The notes below the pieces were generated by a model. That model was not told the DNA's origin. It made no database searches and was given only the letters and a program-made list of their open reading frames with translations. Positions 8,514 through 16,642 of a stretch of 35,458 nt of DNA are shown piece after piece (the stretch's first letter is position 1; each line of letters opens with the position of its first letter). Position numbers and translations under genes: made by a program. The DNA comes from an uncultured Pelagibacteraceae bacterium (GTDB taxonomy: Bacteria > Pseudomonadota > Alphaproteobacteria > Pelagibacterales > Pelagibacteraceae): assembly GCA_902614835.1 (NCBI GenBank), contig CACMMU010000011.1, positions 1 through 35,458 on the forward strand, in the 5' to 3' direction.

Positions 8514-9087
8514 CTTTTTGATCCTCGTCTTGTGAAGTTCTCATTAATATTTTTTCTGTTTCCTCAGCAACAACCATTCTTGCTGGCCAGTGACCAGTTT
8601 GAATACAAATAATTGATCTAAAAACTTCACTTATGCCCTGGATAATTAATAATATCCCTGCAGCTGGTATTAAAGATTTTGCCATATAAATTTGTATTTG
8701 TGCAGGACTATTCCAGCTAGTTTCTTTTATTTTCCATGCCAAAGCGGCATACTCGTATCCGTAAAATGCTAAAGCGAATACACCTGGAAAGAAAAAAATA
8801 AAGTATAAAACTAAATCTATGTATCCTTGAGTCTTAGGTTTAAATAATCTGTAAATCACATCTCCTCTTACATGCGCTTCTGTTGATAAAGTGTAAGCAC
8901 CTGCCATCATAAATATTGCGCCATACATTTGTAAACTAAAATCAAAATTCCATAAGGTTGGAGCATTAAATGCATATGCCATAACAACTTCATAACAAGT
9001 TCCCCCCATAAGAATAACTATACACCATGAAAAAGCTTTTCCGATTGATGTGCTCAGATGGTCTGCAAATTGAATAAATCCCCTCAT
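8503..9087 (-). CDS. dctQ: TRAP transporter small permease (DctQ)
   Basis: The small membrane subunit of the TRAP system, 194 residues with four predicted helices (about 15-35, 48-68, 95-115 and 143-163). It carries the typical FDFSLQMYGAIFMMAGAYTL and HVRGDVIYRLF motif, in which a short cytosolic loop follows a helix ending in a His-Val-Arg-Gly. It overlaps dctM by 11 bases downstream. A hairpin lies between it and the upstream dctP, so it probably depends on read-through from the dctP promoter. The acidic C-terminal tail (EETEKILMRTSQDEDQKD) is polar and probably cytosolic. Confidence 0.9.
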   Translation of the reverse strand: MRGFIQFADHLSTSIGKAFSWCIVILMGGTCYEVVMAYAFNAPTLWNFDFSLQMYGAIFMMAGAYTLSTEAHVRGDVIYRLFKPKTQGYIDLVLYFIFFFPGVFALAFYGYEYAALAWKIKETSWNSPAQIQIYMAKSLIPAAGILLIIQGISEVFRSIICIQTGHWPARMVVAEETEKILMRTSQDEDQKDVI

Positions 9088-9123
9088 ATATATAAACTAT
9101 TCTAATTTTTTTATGATTTCCAT

Positions 9124-9158
9124 AAAAAAAGGGGGCTACAAAAGAGCCCCCTTTTAAT
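9124..9158 (-). terminator. Hairpin between dctP and dctQ, probable partial terminator
   Basis: Arms GGGGGCT (9131-9137) and AGCCCCC (9145-9151) form a perfect seven-pair GC stem around a seven-base loop, extended by flanking A and T runs. On the minus strand the stem is followed by seven T residues, as in an intrinsic terminator. It lies between dctP and dctQ. In TRAP and ABC operons such hairpins commonly let the binding protein be made in excess over the permease, by stopping most transcripts or protecting the 3' end of the dctP message. Confidence 0.8.
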
Positions 9159-9171
9159 TTTTGAAAAGCTA

Positions 9172-10329
9172 CTAAATTTTTACTTTAGCAATGCTACCAA
9201 ACTCATTTTCATAAGCCAGTTTATAATTAGGCTGATTCATGAGTAAGTATTTCATAACTCTTTTAGCGTAAGCTTTCTGCGAGTCTATGATCTTTTTAAA
9301 GAATGGATCTTTCTTATTGAAATCACCAATTACTTTATCCCAACCTTTTAATTGTTGAGCTAAGATCGCATCAGAAGTTTGATAAACGTTTACTTTGTGT
9401 TGGTTCATCAACTTAGATAAGTCAGCAGAGTATCTCACTAATGCTTTAAAGTAGTTGTCTGTATTTGCAGCATAAGCAGCATTCTTAATGATAGCCTGAT
9501 GTTGCGGGCTTAATCCATTAAATGTCTTCTTATTAACTGGAATTTCAAACATCTCTTGAGACTGGTGGAAGCTACCTAAGTGATAGTGCTTAGATACATC
9601 TTGCATACCAAACTGTGAGTCTGAAGTTGGGTTGTTAAACTCCGCTGCTTCAATCAAGCCTGTTTTCATAGCAGGTTGAATTTCTCCGCCTGGAAGTTGT
9701 CTTACAACCATTCCCATTGCTGTTAAAACGTTAGTCGCAAGACCAACTGTTCTATATTTCATACCTTTAACATCAGACACTTTAGTTACATTCTTTTTGA
9801 ACCAACCAAATGGCTGTGCAGGCATTGGCATATGGAAGAAACCTACATAATCAAAACCAACTTTAGCTAAAGTTTCGTTATAAAGTTTTCTACCTCCACC
9901 GTACTCCATCCATCCCATTACTTCTTGAGATGACATTCCGTACGAAGGACCAGTACCAAACAATGATGCTGCTGGATTTTTTCCGTACCAGTATGCAGTT
10001 ACCCAGTGTCCCATATCAAGAACTCCAGAACTTACTGCTTGACCGATTTCAGATGTTTTAACAACTGCGCCAACTGGTTGAAGATCAATCTTCAATTCAC
10101 CACCTGACATGTCGCTAACCATTTTTGCATAGTCGCCAGCCATTTCGAAGAATATATTAGCTCCAGAAGGCCAAGCTGCTTGCATCTTTAAAGTTTTAGG
10201 AGCACCAAATGCTACATTTGGCATTGCAATAGTTGCTGCCGCTGCTGCACCAGTTGCTGCTGCTGCTTTAAAGAACTTACGTCTTGAAGGAGTTTTTACT
10301 CTCTTCAACGTTTTTTCTTTTTTAGACAT
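9172..10329 (-). CDS. dctP: TRAP transporter periplasmic substrate-binding protein (DctP), Tat-exported
   Basis: Periplasmic receptor that captures a carboxylate and hands it to DctQM. The 385 residues begin with a twin-arginine signal: SRRKFF at about 15-20, an Ala-rich hydrophobic stretch and a likely cleavage after AFG (about 42). The mature protein carries the DctP features LQPVGAVVKTSEIGQAVSSGVLD and GMKYRTVGLATNVLTAMG; the Arg of KYRTVG matches the arginine that binds the substrate carboxylate in this family. The segment AAEFNNPTSDSQFGMQDVSKHYHLG aligns with 2-oxoacid/lactate-type binders, so a 2-hydroxy or 2-oxo acid is plausible. Codon choice looks more biased and less AT-rich than in the neighbours, suggesting high expression. 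A good ribosome-binding site (GGGAG, minus strand 10336-10340) lies six bases upstream. Confidence 0.93.
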   Translation of the reverse strand: MSKKEKTLKRVKTPSRRKFFKAAAATGAAAAATIAMPNVAFGAPKTLKMQAAWPSGANIFFEMAGDYAKMVSDMSGGELKIDLQPVGAVVKTSEIGQAVSSGVLDMGHWVTAYWYGKNPAASLFGTGPSYGMSSQEVMGWMEYGGGRKLYNETLAKVGFDYVGFFHMPMPAQPFGWFKKNVTKVSDVKGMKYRTVGLATNVLTAMGMVVRQLPGGEIQPAMKTGLIEAAEFNNPTSDSQFGMQDVSKHYHLGSFHQSQEMFEIPVNKKTFNGLSPQHQAIIKNAAYAANTDNYFKALVRYSADLSKLMNQHKVNVYQTSDAILAQQLKGWDKVIGDFNKKDPFFKKIIDSQKAYAKRVMKYLLMNQPNYKLAYENEFGSIAKVKI

Positions 10330-10437
10330 ATTTGTCTCCCTTTAGTTAATTAACTAGTTGAATTATTTAAGCATAATTAGGTTGTAGAGTCTCGGGCAGA
10401 ATTATAAAAAATCTCTAGGATTCAATTTCAGATTGTA
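10330..10437 (-). promoter_or_regulatory. dctP promoter and 5' leader with palindrome
   Basis: The 108-base gap upstream of dctP holds a perfect TATAAT -10 box on the minus strand (10401-10406). The -35 is weak (a TGAAAT-like match 18 bases further upstream). The start would leave a leader of about 65 bases, ending in the strong ribosome-binding site GGGAG. Just before that site is a perfect 12-base palindrome AGTTAATTAACT (10344-10355), overlapping a second small one (AACTAGTT, 10352-10359). This could be an operator for a GntR- or IclR-like regulator controlling the transporter separately from the glc genes. Confidence 0.55.
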
Positions 10438-11394
10438 TTAATTAACTTTATTTTTACAGTTTCCTGTATTAAAAAACTCTTCTAGATTATCTATGGCCAG
10501 ATCTGCCATTGCAGTTCGGGTTTTTTTTGTAGCGCTACCTAAATGTGGAAGAATAAACGCTGATGGCTGATTTAAATAACCGGGATAAATTTTTGGCTCA
10601 CCCTTATAAACATCTAAACCTATCGCATATATTTTTCTATTTGTTAAAGCTTTAACCATAGCCTCGTCATCGATCATATCTCCTCTGGCAACATTAGTAA
10701 TTATTGCACCAGTTGGGAAATATTCTAAAGTTTCTTTATTTATAATATCTTTAGTTTCTTTTGTTGCTGGGCAACAAATAGAGAGTACATCTGAAACTGA
10801 AAATAGACTTTTTAAATCTTCATGATATTTTGCGCCCATTTCTTTTTCCGGACTTAACCTTGATCTATTTCTGTAATGAATTTCCATACCAAAAGCTTTG
10901 GCTAATTTTGCTAAAGCTCTTCCAATTCTACCCATGCCAAGAATTCCAAGTCTCGATCCGGTTAATTGCTTTCCGATTAAAAAATCTGCTGACCATTTCC
11001 AGTTCTCTTTTTTTGCATAACTTATGCCTTCGTTAGCTCTTCTACATGCCCCAAGAATAAGTAACATTGCTATTTCTGCTGTGGCATCTGTTAAAACATC
11101 GGGGGTGTTTGTTACAACAATATTCTTTTTCTTTGCAGCCTCGATATCTATATTTCCAAAACCTACTGCAAAATTGGAAATAATCTTGATGGTTGGAGAT
11201 AAACTGCTTATGACCTTTTCATCTATTTTTTCAGTTAAAGAGCTTAAGATTCCATCACACCCTTGACTAAGCTCAATTAATTTTTTTTGTGAGTAAACCT
11301 CATCATTCAAATTAAGTTTAGCTTCCCAAAACTTGGTTGCTCTTTCTTCGTTTGATCTTAATAATTTTCTAGTTACTAAGACTTTCTTTTTCAT
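10438..11394 (-). CDS. D-2-hydroxyacid dehydrogenase, glyoxylate/hydroxypyruvate reductase-like
   Basis: A cytosolic NAD(P)H-dependent enzyme interconverting a 2-oxoacid and a D-2-hydroxyacid, probably glyoxylate/glycolate or hydroxypyruvate/glycerate. From the ATG at 11394 it has 318 residues. The order is a catalytic domain start (MKKKVLVTRKL), the family signature NFAVGFGNIDIEAAKKKNI, the Rossmann motif GMGRIG at 153-158, and catalytic Arg237 (NVARGDMID), Glu266 (KGEP) and His284 (LPHLGSAT). The ATG overlaps the glcF stop by four bases (ATGA), which supports this start over one 14 codons upstream. Directly following glcDEF, it could reduce the glyoxylate they form or supply their substrate. 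Confidence 0.87.
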   Translation of the reverse strand: MKKKVLVTRKLLRSNEERATKFWEAKLNLNDEVYSQKKLIELSQGCDGILSSLTEKIDEKVISSLSPTIKIISNFAVGFGNIDIEAAKKKNIVVTNTPDVLTDATAEIAMLLILGACRRANEGISYAKKENWKWSADFLIGKQLTGSRLGILGMGRIGRALAKLAKAFGMEIHYRNRSRLSPEKEMGAKYHEDLKSLFSVSDVLSICCPATKETKDIINKETLEYFPTGAIITNVARGDMIDDEAMVKALTNRKIYAIGLDVYKGEPKIYPGYLNQPSAFILPHLGSATKKTRTAMADLAIDNLEEFFNTGNCKNKVN

Positions 11395-12692
11395 ACGACA
11401 CCAAGACTTTTTGGCTTTGGTCCACCTGTAAACCAATCAATTACCTCGACAGTATGTAGAATAGGAATATTAGTTCCGTTACTAATTTGCATGATACAGC
11501 CTATATTGCCTGTCGAAATAAAATCAGGTTTAACTTTGTTTATATTTTCAACTTTTTGTTTCAGTAATTTTTCTGCAATGTCGGATTGTAGAATATTATA
11601 AGTTCCTGCAGATCCGCAACAGATATGGCCATCAGGAATATTTAAAATTTTATTACCTGTTTTTTCCAATAAATCCATGGGTTGTTTATGAACCTTTTGA
11701 CCATGTTGCATAGAACATGCAGAATGATAAGCAATATTATACTTTTTAGATCCTTTTTCTTTTTTGAATGAAAGTTTTAAATTTTGATCAAGAAATTCTG
11801 TTACATCTTTTGTGAGCTCAGATATTTTCTTAGCTTTCTTTTTTAACTCTTTGTCTTCTCTAAATACAAAACCGTAATCCTTTAATGTGGTACCACATCC
11901 AGAAGTATTAGATATAATTGCATCTAAACCATTTTTTAAGTATTCGTCGTACCATAAGTTAATATTTTTTTTAAAAGTTTCTTTTGCAAGATCTTCTTTA
12001 CCAAGATGATGATTTAAAGAACCACAACACTCTACTTCGGGCATAGTAATTACTTCAACACCATGTCTGGTTAAAACTCTAATTGTAGATTCGTTTATTT
12101 GAGGTGAAACAACTCTTTGAACGCATCCAATTAATAAAGCTACTCTAGCAGTTGGTTTTTTTCTTTCTGCTTTATATACTTTTTGAAATTTTAAAGTTTT
12201 TCCATATATTTTTTTTGGAGCAACATCCAACATGCTTTTTAATTTTTTGGGCAATAAAAATTTAAAAAGTTGACCTATTTTTGCAAATAAAATCAAAAAT
12301 TTAAAAATATTAGGTTTTGGCAAAGTTTTCGAAAGAAAATCCCTAAATAATTTTTCAAAAAACGGTCTTTTATATTTTTTTTCAACGTAATTTCTTCCAT
12401 GATCAATTAGATGCATATAATTGACTCCAGATGGACATGTCGTCATACATGCGTAGCATGACAAACATTTGTCTATGTGCGAAACTACTTTCTTAGTAGG
12501 AGTTTTTTTCTTCTCGATCATTTCTTTGATTAAATAAATTCTACCTCGTGGACCATCCAATTCATCTCCGAGAAGATTAAAAGTTGGGCAAGTTGCGTTG
12601 CACATTCCACAATGCACACATTTTCTTAGAATTTTCTCTGTGGACTTGTTATCCTTATTTTTTAATTGGTCTTCTGAAAAATTTGTTTGCAT
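11391..12692 (-). CDS. glcF: Glycolate oxidase iron-sulfur subunit GlcF
   Basis: The iron-sulfur subunit of membrane-associated glycolate dehydrogenase, passing electrons from the flavin subunits to the quinone pool. It has 433 residues with two ferredoxin-like cysteine sets near the N-terminus: CVHCGMCNATCP (Cys25, 28, 31, 35) and CLSCYACMTTCP (Cys76, 79, 82, 86). Two CCG-type motifs follow (VECCGSLNHHLG near 220 and ICCGSAGTYNI near 360). Both 4Fe-4S sites look intact. It starts exactly after glcE with no intervening base and overlaps the following dehydrogenase by four bases, so glcD-E-F and the dehydrogenase form one operon. Confidence 0.95.
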   Translation of the reverse strand: MQTNFSEDQLKNKDNKSTEKILRKCVHCGMCNATCPTFNLLGDELDGPRGRIYLIKEMIEKKKTPTKKVVSHIDKCLSCYACMTTCPSGVNYMHLIDHGRNYVEKKYKRPFFEKLFRDFLSKTLPKPNIFKFLILFAKIGQLFKFLLPKKLKSMLDVAPKKIYGKTLKFQKVYKAERKKPTARVALLIGCVQRVVSPQINESTIRVLTRHGVEVITMPEVECCGSLNHHLGKEDLAKETFKKNINLWYDEYLKNGLDAIISNTSGCGTTLKDYGFVFREDKELKKKAKKISELTKDVTEFLDQNLKLSFKKEKGSKKYNIAYHSACSMQHGQKVHKQPMDLLEKTGNKILNIPDGHICCGSAGTYNILQSDIAEKLLKQKVENINKVKPDFISTGNIGCIMQISNGTNIPILHTVEVIDWFTGGPKPKSLGVV

Positions 12693-13949
12693 TTAAATAC
12701 CTGTATACATTTTTCCTGGGTTTAAAATTCTTTTTGGATCAAAACTTTTTTTTATATTTTGTGAAATCTTAAATTTTATCGGATCAATAGTAAATATTTC
12801 TGATGAAGATTTAACACTTTCCCGCGATTTAATTAATGTAATATAGCCATTTGCAGCAAGGATTCTTTGCCTCAGTTGATCAATTTTTTGACTAGACAGG
12901 TAATCCAGCTCCATCCATATTAAAGAACCGCCCCAATCAATAAAATAATTTGGATGAAAGTTTTTTGTTCTGTTTATTAGATTTAATGTTTCTGATGGAG
13001 GCACAACAGCTCTCAAAATATTTCCATCATTTTTTGAGAAAACCTCAATAGACCTGGCAACTTCCCAAAAAATTTCCGACTGTGTTAAATCTAAGATTGC
13101 CAATTTTTTATCTCTTAGCGATAGATCCTCAATTAAATTTTCAATTCTTTGTTTCACTGAAATTTTTGTACCTTCAACTCTTATTGCTGTTATTGACCCC
13201 GGATGAGTTAAATCATTAAAAACAAAATTATTTCTTAAATTCCCAGGATAATATAATGCTCCCGATGGATCATTTGAGGATGATATGGCTGAACTCATAA
13301 TTGCCAATCCGTGTTCCAGAGGCAAACCACTAACAATAATAGTTTTTGTTTCAGCCTCTAGCGGTAATACTTTTAAAGTTATCTCACTTAAAGTTACAAG
13401 AGTTCCAAATGATCCCGTAATCAATTTTGATAAATCATAACCTGTCACATTTTTTACAACGGTTCCTCCAGATTTAACTTTTTCACCTTTTCCATTAAAT
13501 CCTTTAAAACCTAAAATGTGATCTCGTGCACTACCTACTCTAAATCTTCGTGATCCCGAAAAGTTGCAAGATAAAGTCCCGCCAATTGTTCCTTCATTTG
13601 AATTTGTTTTAAATATTTTTGAGAAATTAATTGGTTCAAAAGCTAAATGTTGATTATTTTTTTTTAATTCTTCTTGAATTGTTTTGATAGGAGTTCCAGC
13701 TTTTACTGTAATGTATAATTCTTCAGGCTTATAATCAATAATTCCTGAGAATTGAGACATATTGAGTGTCTTTGCACATTGAAGGTTTTTTCCAATTCCT
13801 TGCTTAGTTTGAGTTCCAACTATTTCTATTGGTAAATTTTTTTTAAAACAATATTTAATTATTTGTTGAATTTCACTCTCATTTTTAGGCTCAAATTTTT
13901 CAATATTAAAATCTAGGGATGTCTGAGAATTTTGATTTGTCTCTACCAT
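12693..13949 (-). CDS. glcE: Glycolate oxidase FAD-binding subunit GlcE
   Basis: The second flavoprotein of glycolate oxidase, with a PCMH-type FAD-binding fold. From the ATG at 13949 it has 418 residues and starts MVETNQNSQTS. FAD-domain features include GTIGGTLSCNFSGSRRFRVG and GFNGKGEKVKSGGTVVKNVTGYDLSKLITGS, and the C-terminus closes with FDPKRILNPGKMYTG. A purine-rich run (AGGAAGGAAG) lies just upstream of this ATG; a GTG at 13976 would lengthen the protein by nine residues. The gene start lies 44 bases inside the glcD coding end, a longer overlap than others here. It sits between glcD and glcF, as in the E. coli order. Confidence 0.92.
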   Translation of the reverse strand: MVETNQNSQTSLDFNIEKFEPKNESEIQQIIKYCFKKNLPIEIVGTQTKQGIGKNLQCAKTLNMSQFSGIIDYKPEELYITVKAGTPIKTIQEELKKNNQHLAFEPINFSKIFKTNSNEGTIGGTLSCNFSGSRRFRVGSARDHILGFKGFNGKGEKVKSGGTVVKNVTGYDLSKLITGSFGTLVTLSEITLKVLPLEAETKTIIVSGLPLEHGLAIMSSAISSSNDPSGALYYPGNLRNNFVFNDLTHPGSITAIRVEGTKISVKQRIENLIEDLSLRDKKLAILDLTQSEIFWEVARSIEVFSKNDGNILRAVVPPSETLNLINRTKNFHPNYFIDWGGSLIWMELDYLSSQKIDQLRQRILAANGYITLIKSRESVKSSSEIFTIDPIKFKISQNIKKSFDPKRILNPGKMYTGI

Positions 13950-15405
13950 GAATATGTAATCTTCCTTCCTCTGCACATTTTCTTAAAATAGGATATACTT
14001 TTCCTGGATTCAAAAGAGAGCTTGGATCTAAAGAATTTTTAATATTTATTTGTTGCTGTATATCATTGTCATTAAACATTTCACACATTAATTCTCTTTT
14101 TTCTATACCAATGCCGTGCTCACCTGATAAAACTCCCCCAAATTTCACACACAATTTTAAAATATCTTCGCCAAATTTTTCTGTTTTTTCTAAAGAGGTT
14201 TTGTCGTTAGCATCAAACATTATGATGGGATGTAAATTCCCATCTCCTGCGTGAAATGCGTTAGCAACGGGTAATTTATATTTTTTAGATAATTTAGTTA
14301 TTTCTCTCAAAACTTTAGCAAGTTTGCTTCTCGGTATTGTTCCATCTACACAATAGTAATCTGGTGCCATTTCGCCACAAGCTGGAAATGCTGCTTTTCT
14401 ACCTGACCAAAACTTTAATCTCTCTTCGTCAGATTTGCTTATTTTTACACTTGTACATTTATTTTCTTTACAAATATCTGCAACTTTTTTTATGAGTTCC
14501 TCTACTTCAGATTTAGTTCCATCCAATTCAACAATTAACATAGCCTCTGCCTCTAATGGATAGCCTGCTTTTGAAAAGTTGTTAGTTGCTTCTAGCAAAA
14601 CTTTATCCATGATTTCCATGCCCGCAGGAATTATTCCGTTTGAAATAATTTTCATTACTGAGTTTCCAGCGTCCTCCATGGATGAGAAACCAAGAAGAAT
14701 GGCTTTAACAGTATCTGGTTTTTTTAATATTTTTACCGTTACTTCTGTGATCACACATAGCAAACCTTCAGATCCAGTTATAAGTCCCAGCAAATCATAT
14801 CCGGGTGAATCAAAAACTTTCCCTCCAATTCTTACTACTGTTCCATCAATTAGTACCGCCTCTACTCCTAATATGTTGTTTGTAGTTGTTCCGTACTTTA
14901 ATGAGTGAACTCCTCCTGAGTTTTCAGCAACATTTCCTCCTATTGAACACGCCATTTGACTTGATGGATCTGGTGCATAATAAAAACCTTTGTTTTGAAC
15001 AGCATGTGTAATTGCTAAGTTTGTAACGCCTGGTTGAGCAACAACACATCTATTTGAAAAATCTATTTCTTTAATTTTATTAAATTTTCCAAGTCCCAAT
15101 AATATACAATCTGCTAAAGGTAATGCGCTTCCCGCTAGGCCAGTACCTGCTCCTCTTGGAACAACTTTAATCTTGTTTTTGTTACAGTAAGATAAAATTC
15201 TACTAACTTCTTGAGTTGTTTCTGGAAGAACAACAAGCATGGGTGTCTGCCTATATGCCGCTAAACCGTCTGTCTCGTATGGTTTTAATTCCTCATTTTC
15301 TGATAAAATATTTTGTTTTCTTGTAAACCTAGAGATATCTACAATTATTTTATCTTTATTTTTTAACGTTTGCCTATCAACTCTTGGCATTTTTAATGTG
15401 CTCAT
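13906..15405 (-). CDS. glcD: Glycolate oxidase catalytic flavoprotein subunit GlcD
   Basis: FAD-linked subunit of glycolate dehydrogenase, oxidising glycolate (and often D-lactate) to the 2-oxoacid. Its 499 residues match the usual length. The FAD-binding PCMH domain shows VVPRGAGTGLAGSALPLADC near 85-105 and CSIGGNVAENSGGVHSLKYG near 145-165. The C-terminal FAD-oxidase domain has NAFHAGDGNLHPIIMFD and GGVLSGEHGIGIEKRELM, including the His pair expected near the flavin. The tail LNPGKVYPILRKCAEEG ends over the glcE start. The ATG at 15405 lies exactly seven bases after a TAGAAT -10 box, so the mRNA may have no leader. It is the first gene of glcDEF. Confidence 0.95.
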   Translation of the reverse strand: MSTLKMPRVDRQTLKNKDKIIVDISRFTRKQNILSENEELKPYETDGLAAYRQTPMLVVLPETTQEVSRILSYCNKNKIKVVPRGAGTGLAGSALPLADCILLGLGKFNKIKEIDFSNRCVVAQPGVTNLAITHAVQNKGFYYAPDPSSQMACSIGGNVAENSGGVHSLKYGTTTNNILGVEAVLIDGTVVRIGGKVFDSPGYDLLGLITGSEGLLCVITEVTVKILKKPDTVKAILLGFSSMEDAGNSVMKIISNGIIPAGMEIMDKVLLEATNNFSKAGYPLEAEAMLIVELDGTKSEVEELIKKVADICKENKCTSVKISKSDEERLKFWSGRKAAFPACGEMAPDYYCVDGTIPRSKLAKVLREITKLSKKYKLPVANAFHAGDGNLHPIIMFDANDKTSLEKTEKFGEDILKLCVKFGGVLSGEHGIGIEKRELMCEMFNDNDIQQQINIKNSLDPSSLLNPGKVYPILRKCAEEGRLHIHGRDKSKFSDIPRF

Positions 15406-15411
15406 AAAGTT

Positions 15412-15440
15412 ATTCTATAATTTTAAATTAATTTGGTCAA
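15412..15440 (-). promoter_or_regulatory. Sigma70-type promoter of the glcDEF operon
   Basis: On the minus strand, TTGACC (15435-15440) and TAGAAT (15412-15417) each match five of six consensus bases and are separated by exactly 17 bases of A/T-rich sequence. Transcription should start about seven bases past the -10, at or next to the A of the glcD ATG (15405). The rest of the 76-base gap (15406-15481) shows no operator that I recognise. Confidence 0.7.
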
Positions 15441-15481
15441 AAATTTTATTATTTAAGTTTGGGCTGTACAAACGGTTTTAC

Positions 15482-16642
15482 CTAAAGAATTTTTTTTATT
15501 TTGTCTAGTGCTTGGGAAATATTGTCACTAGATGCCGCAAAACTAAATCTAACATAATCCTGCGCTGTTTTTCCAAATGCAGTGCCTGGTACAATTGCTA
15601 CTCCTGCTTCGTGCATACATTTTCTTGCAAATTCTTTTCCGCTCATCCCAGTTCCAATTACTTTTGGAAATGCATAAAACGCACCTCCAGGCAAACTACA
15701 CTCGACACCTGGTAAACTATTTAAACCTTCATGTATAAGTTTTCTTCTAATTGAAAATTTTCTCATCATTTCATTTATTGAGTCATCAGGTCCATCCAGG
15801 GCAGCGATGCCAGCAAACTGGGCAGCTGCGTTAACACAAGAAACACTATTGATTAAAAGTTTGTTTACATGCTCTACTAAATTTTTTGGCCAGAAACTCC
15901 AACCTAATCTCCAGCCTGTCATTGAATATGCTTTGCTCCAACCTTCAAGAACAATTAGTCTTTCTCTTAATTCTGGATAATTAAAAAATGTTGGCATTTC
16001 TTTTCCATCAAATATTTGCCTGCTATAAATCTCATCACTTAAAATTGTCACATGAGGGTGTTTCTTAAGTCCTTCGGCTAATACATCTATATCTGATTTT
16101 TCAACAAAACTTCCTGTTGGATTGTTTGGATTAATTAAAACCAACAATCTTGTTTTGTCAGTTATTAAAGACAATATTTTTTCTGGATTAAATTTTAAAT
16201 CTTTGTCCTCAGTAAGATCATATGGGACTGCTTTTGCACCTGTGTAGTTGATCATTGACTCATAAATTGGGAATGCAGGTGTTGGATGAATTATTTCTAC
16301 ACCTGGTTCGCCAAAACATTGAATTGCATAACTCATTGTAGGTTTGCCTCCAGGCATTATAATTATTCTTTCTGAATCAACATCTTGATTGTAAAGTTTT
16401 TTTATTTTCCTGGTGACTGCTTGTCTGCATTCTAGTATTCCATTAGACAAAACATAACCATGATGTCCGTCATCTAAAGCTTTCTTGGCAGCATCGACAA
16501 TATGTTTCGGTGTTTTAAAATCAGGTTGCCCCAATCCTAAATGTATCATGGGCTTTCCCGCGGCTTCTAATTTTTTTGCTTCCGCAAGAACGCTAAAAGC
16601 GGTTTCTGTTCCTAGTCTTTCTAAACTTTTTGCTAATTTCAT
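15482..16642 (-). CDS. PLP-dependent class I/II aminotransferase
   Basis: A cytosolic aminotransferase of the aspartate-aminotransferase fold type I, 386 residues. It carries the substrate-carboxylate region LGLGQPDF near 36, NPNNPTG at 171-177, DEIYS at about 203 and the Schiff-base lysine Lys237 in GWSKAYSMTGWRLG. A late FSFAASSDNI region holds the arginine (YVRFSFA) that pairs with the substrate carboxylate. The amino donor and acceptor cannot be read from sequence. Its ATG overlaps the stop of the upstream FMN-dependent hydroxyacid dehydrogenase by four bases, so it may aminate the 2-oxoacid that enzyme makes, for example glyoxylate to glycine or pyruvate to alanine. That is inference. 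Confidence 0.88.
   Translation of the reverse strand: MKLAKSLERLGTETAFSVLAEAKKLEAAGKPMIHLGLGQPDFKTPKHIVDAAKKALDDGHHGYVLSNGILECRQAVTRKIKKLYNQDVDSERIIIMPGGKPTMSYAIQCFGEPGVEIIHPTPAFPIYESMINYTGAKAVPYDLTEDKDLKFNPEKILSLITDKTRLLVLINPNNPTGSFVEKSDIDVLAEGLKKHPHVTILSDEIYSRQIFDGKEMPTFFNYPELRERLIVLEGWSKAYSMTGWRLGWSFWPKNLVEHVNKLLINSVSCVNAAAQFAGIAALDGPDDSINEMMRKFSIRRKLIHEGLNSLPGVECSLPGGAFYAFPKVIGTGMSGKEFARKCMHEAGVAIVPGTAFGKTAQDYVRFSFAASSDNISQALDKIKKIL

Noticed and set aside
11395-11436. Upstream extension of the 2-hydroxyacid dehydrogenase
   Set aside because: It would lie inside glcF, whereas the ATG at 11394 gives a classic four-base ATGA overlap and the family N-terminus.
15455-15481. Possible terminator hairpin after the aminotransferase gene
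   Set aside because: A GTTTG/CAAAC stem of five pairs with a seven-base loop is too weak and has no directly adjacent T tract.
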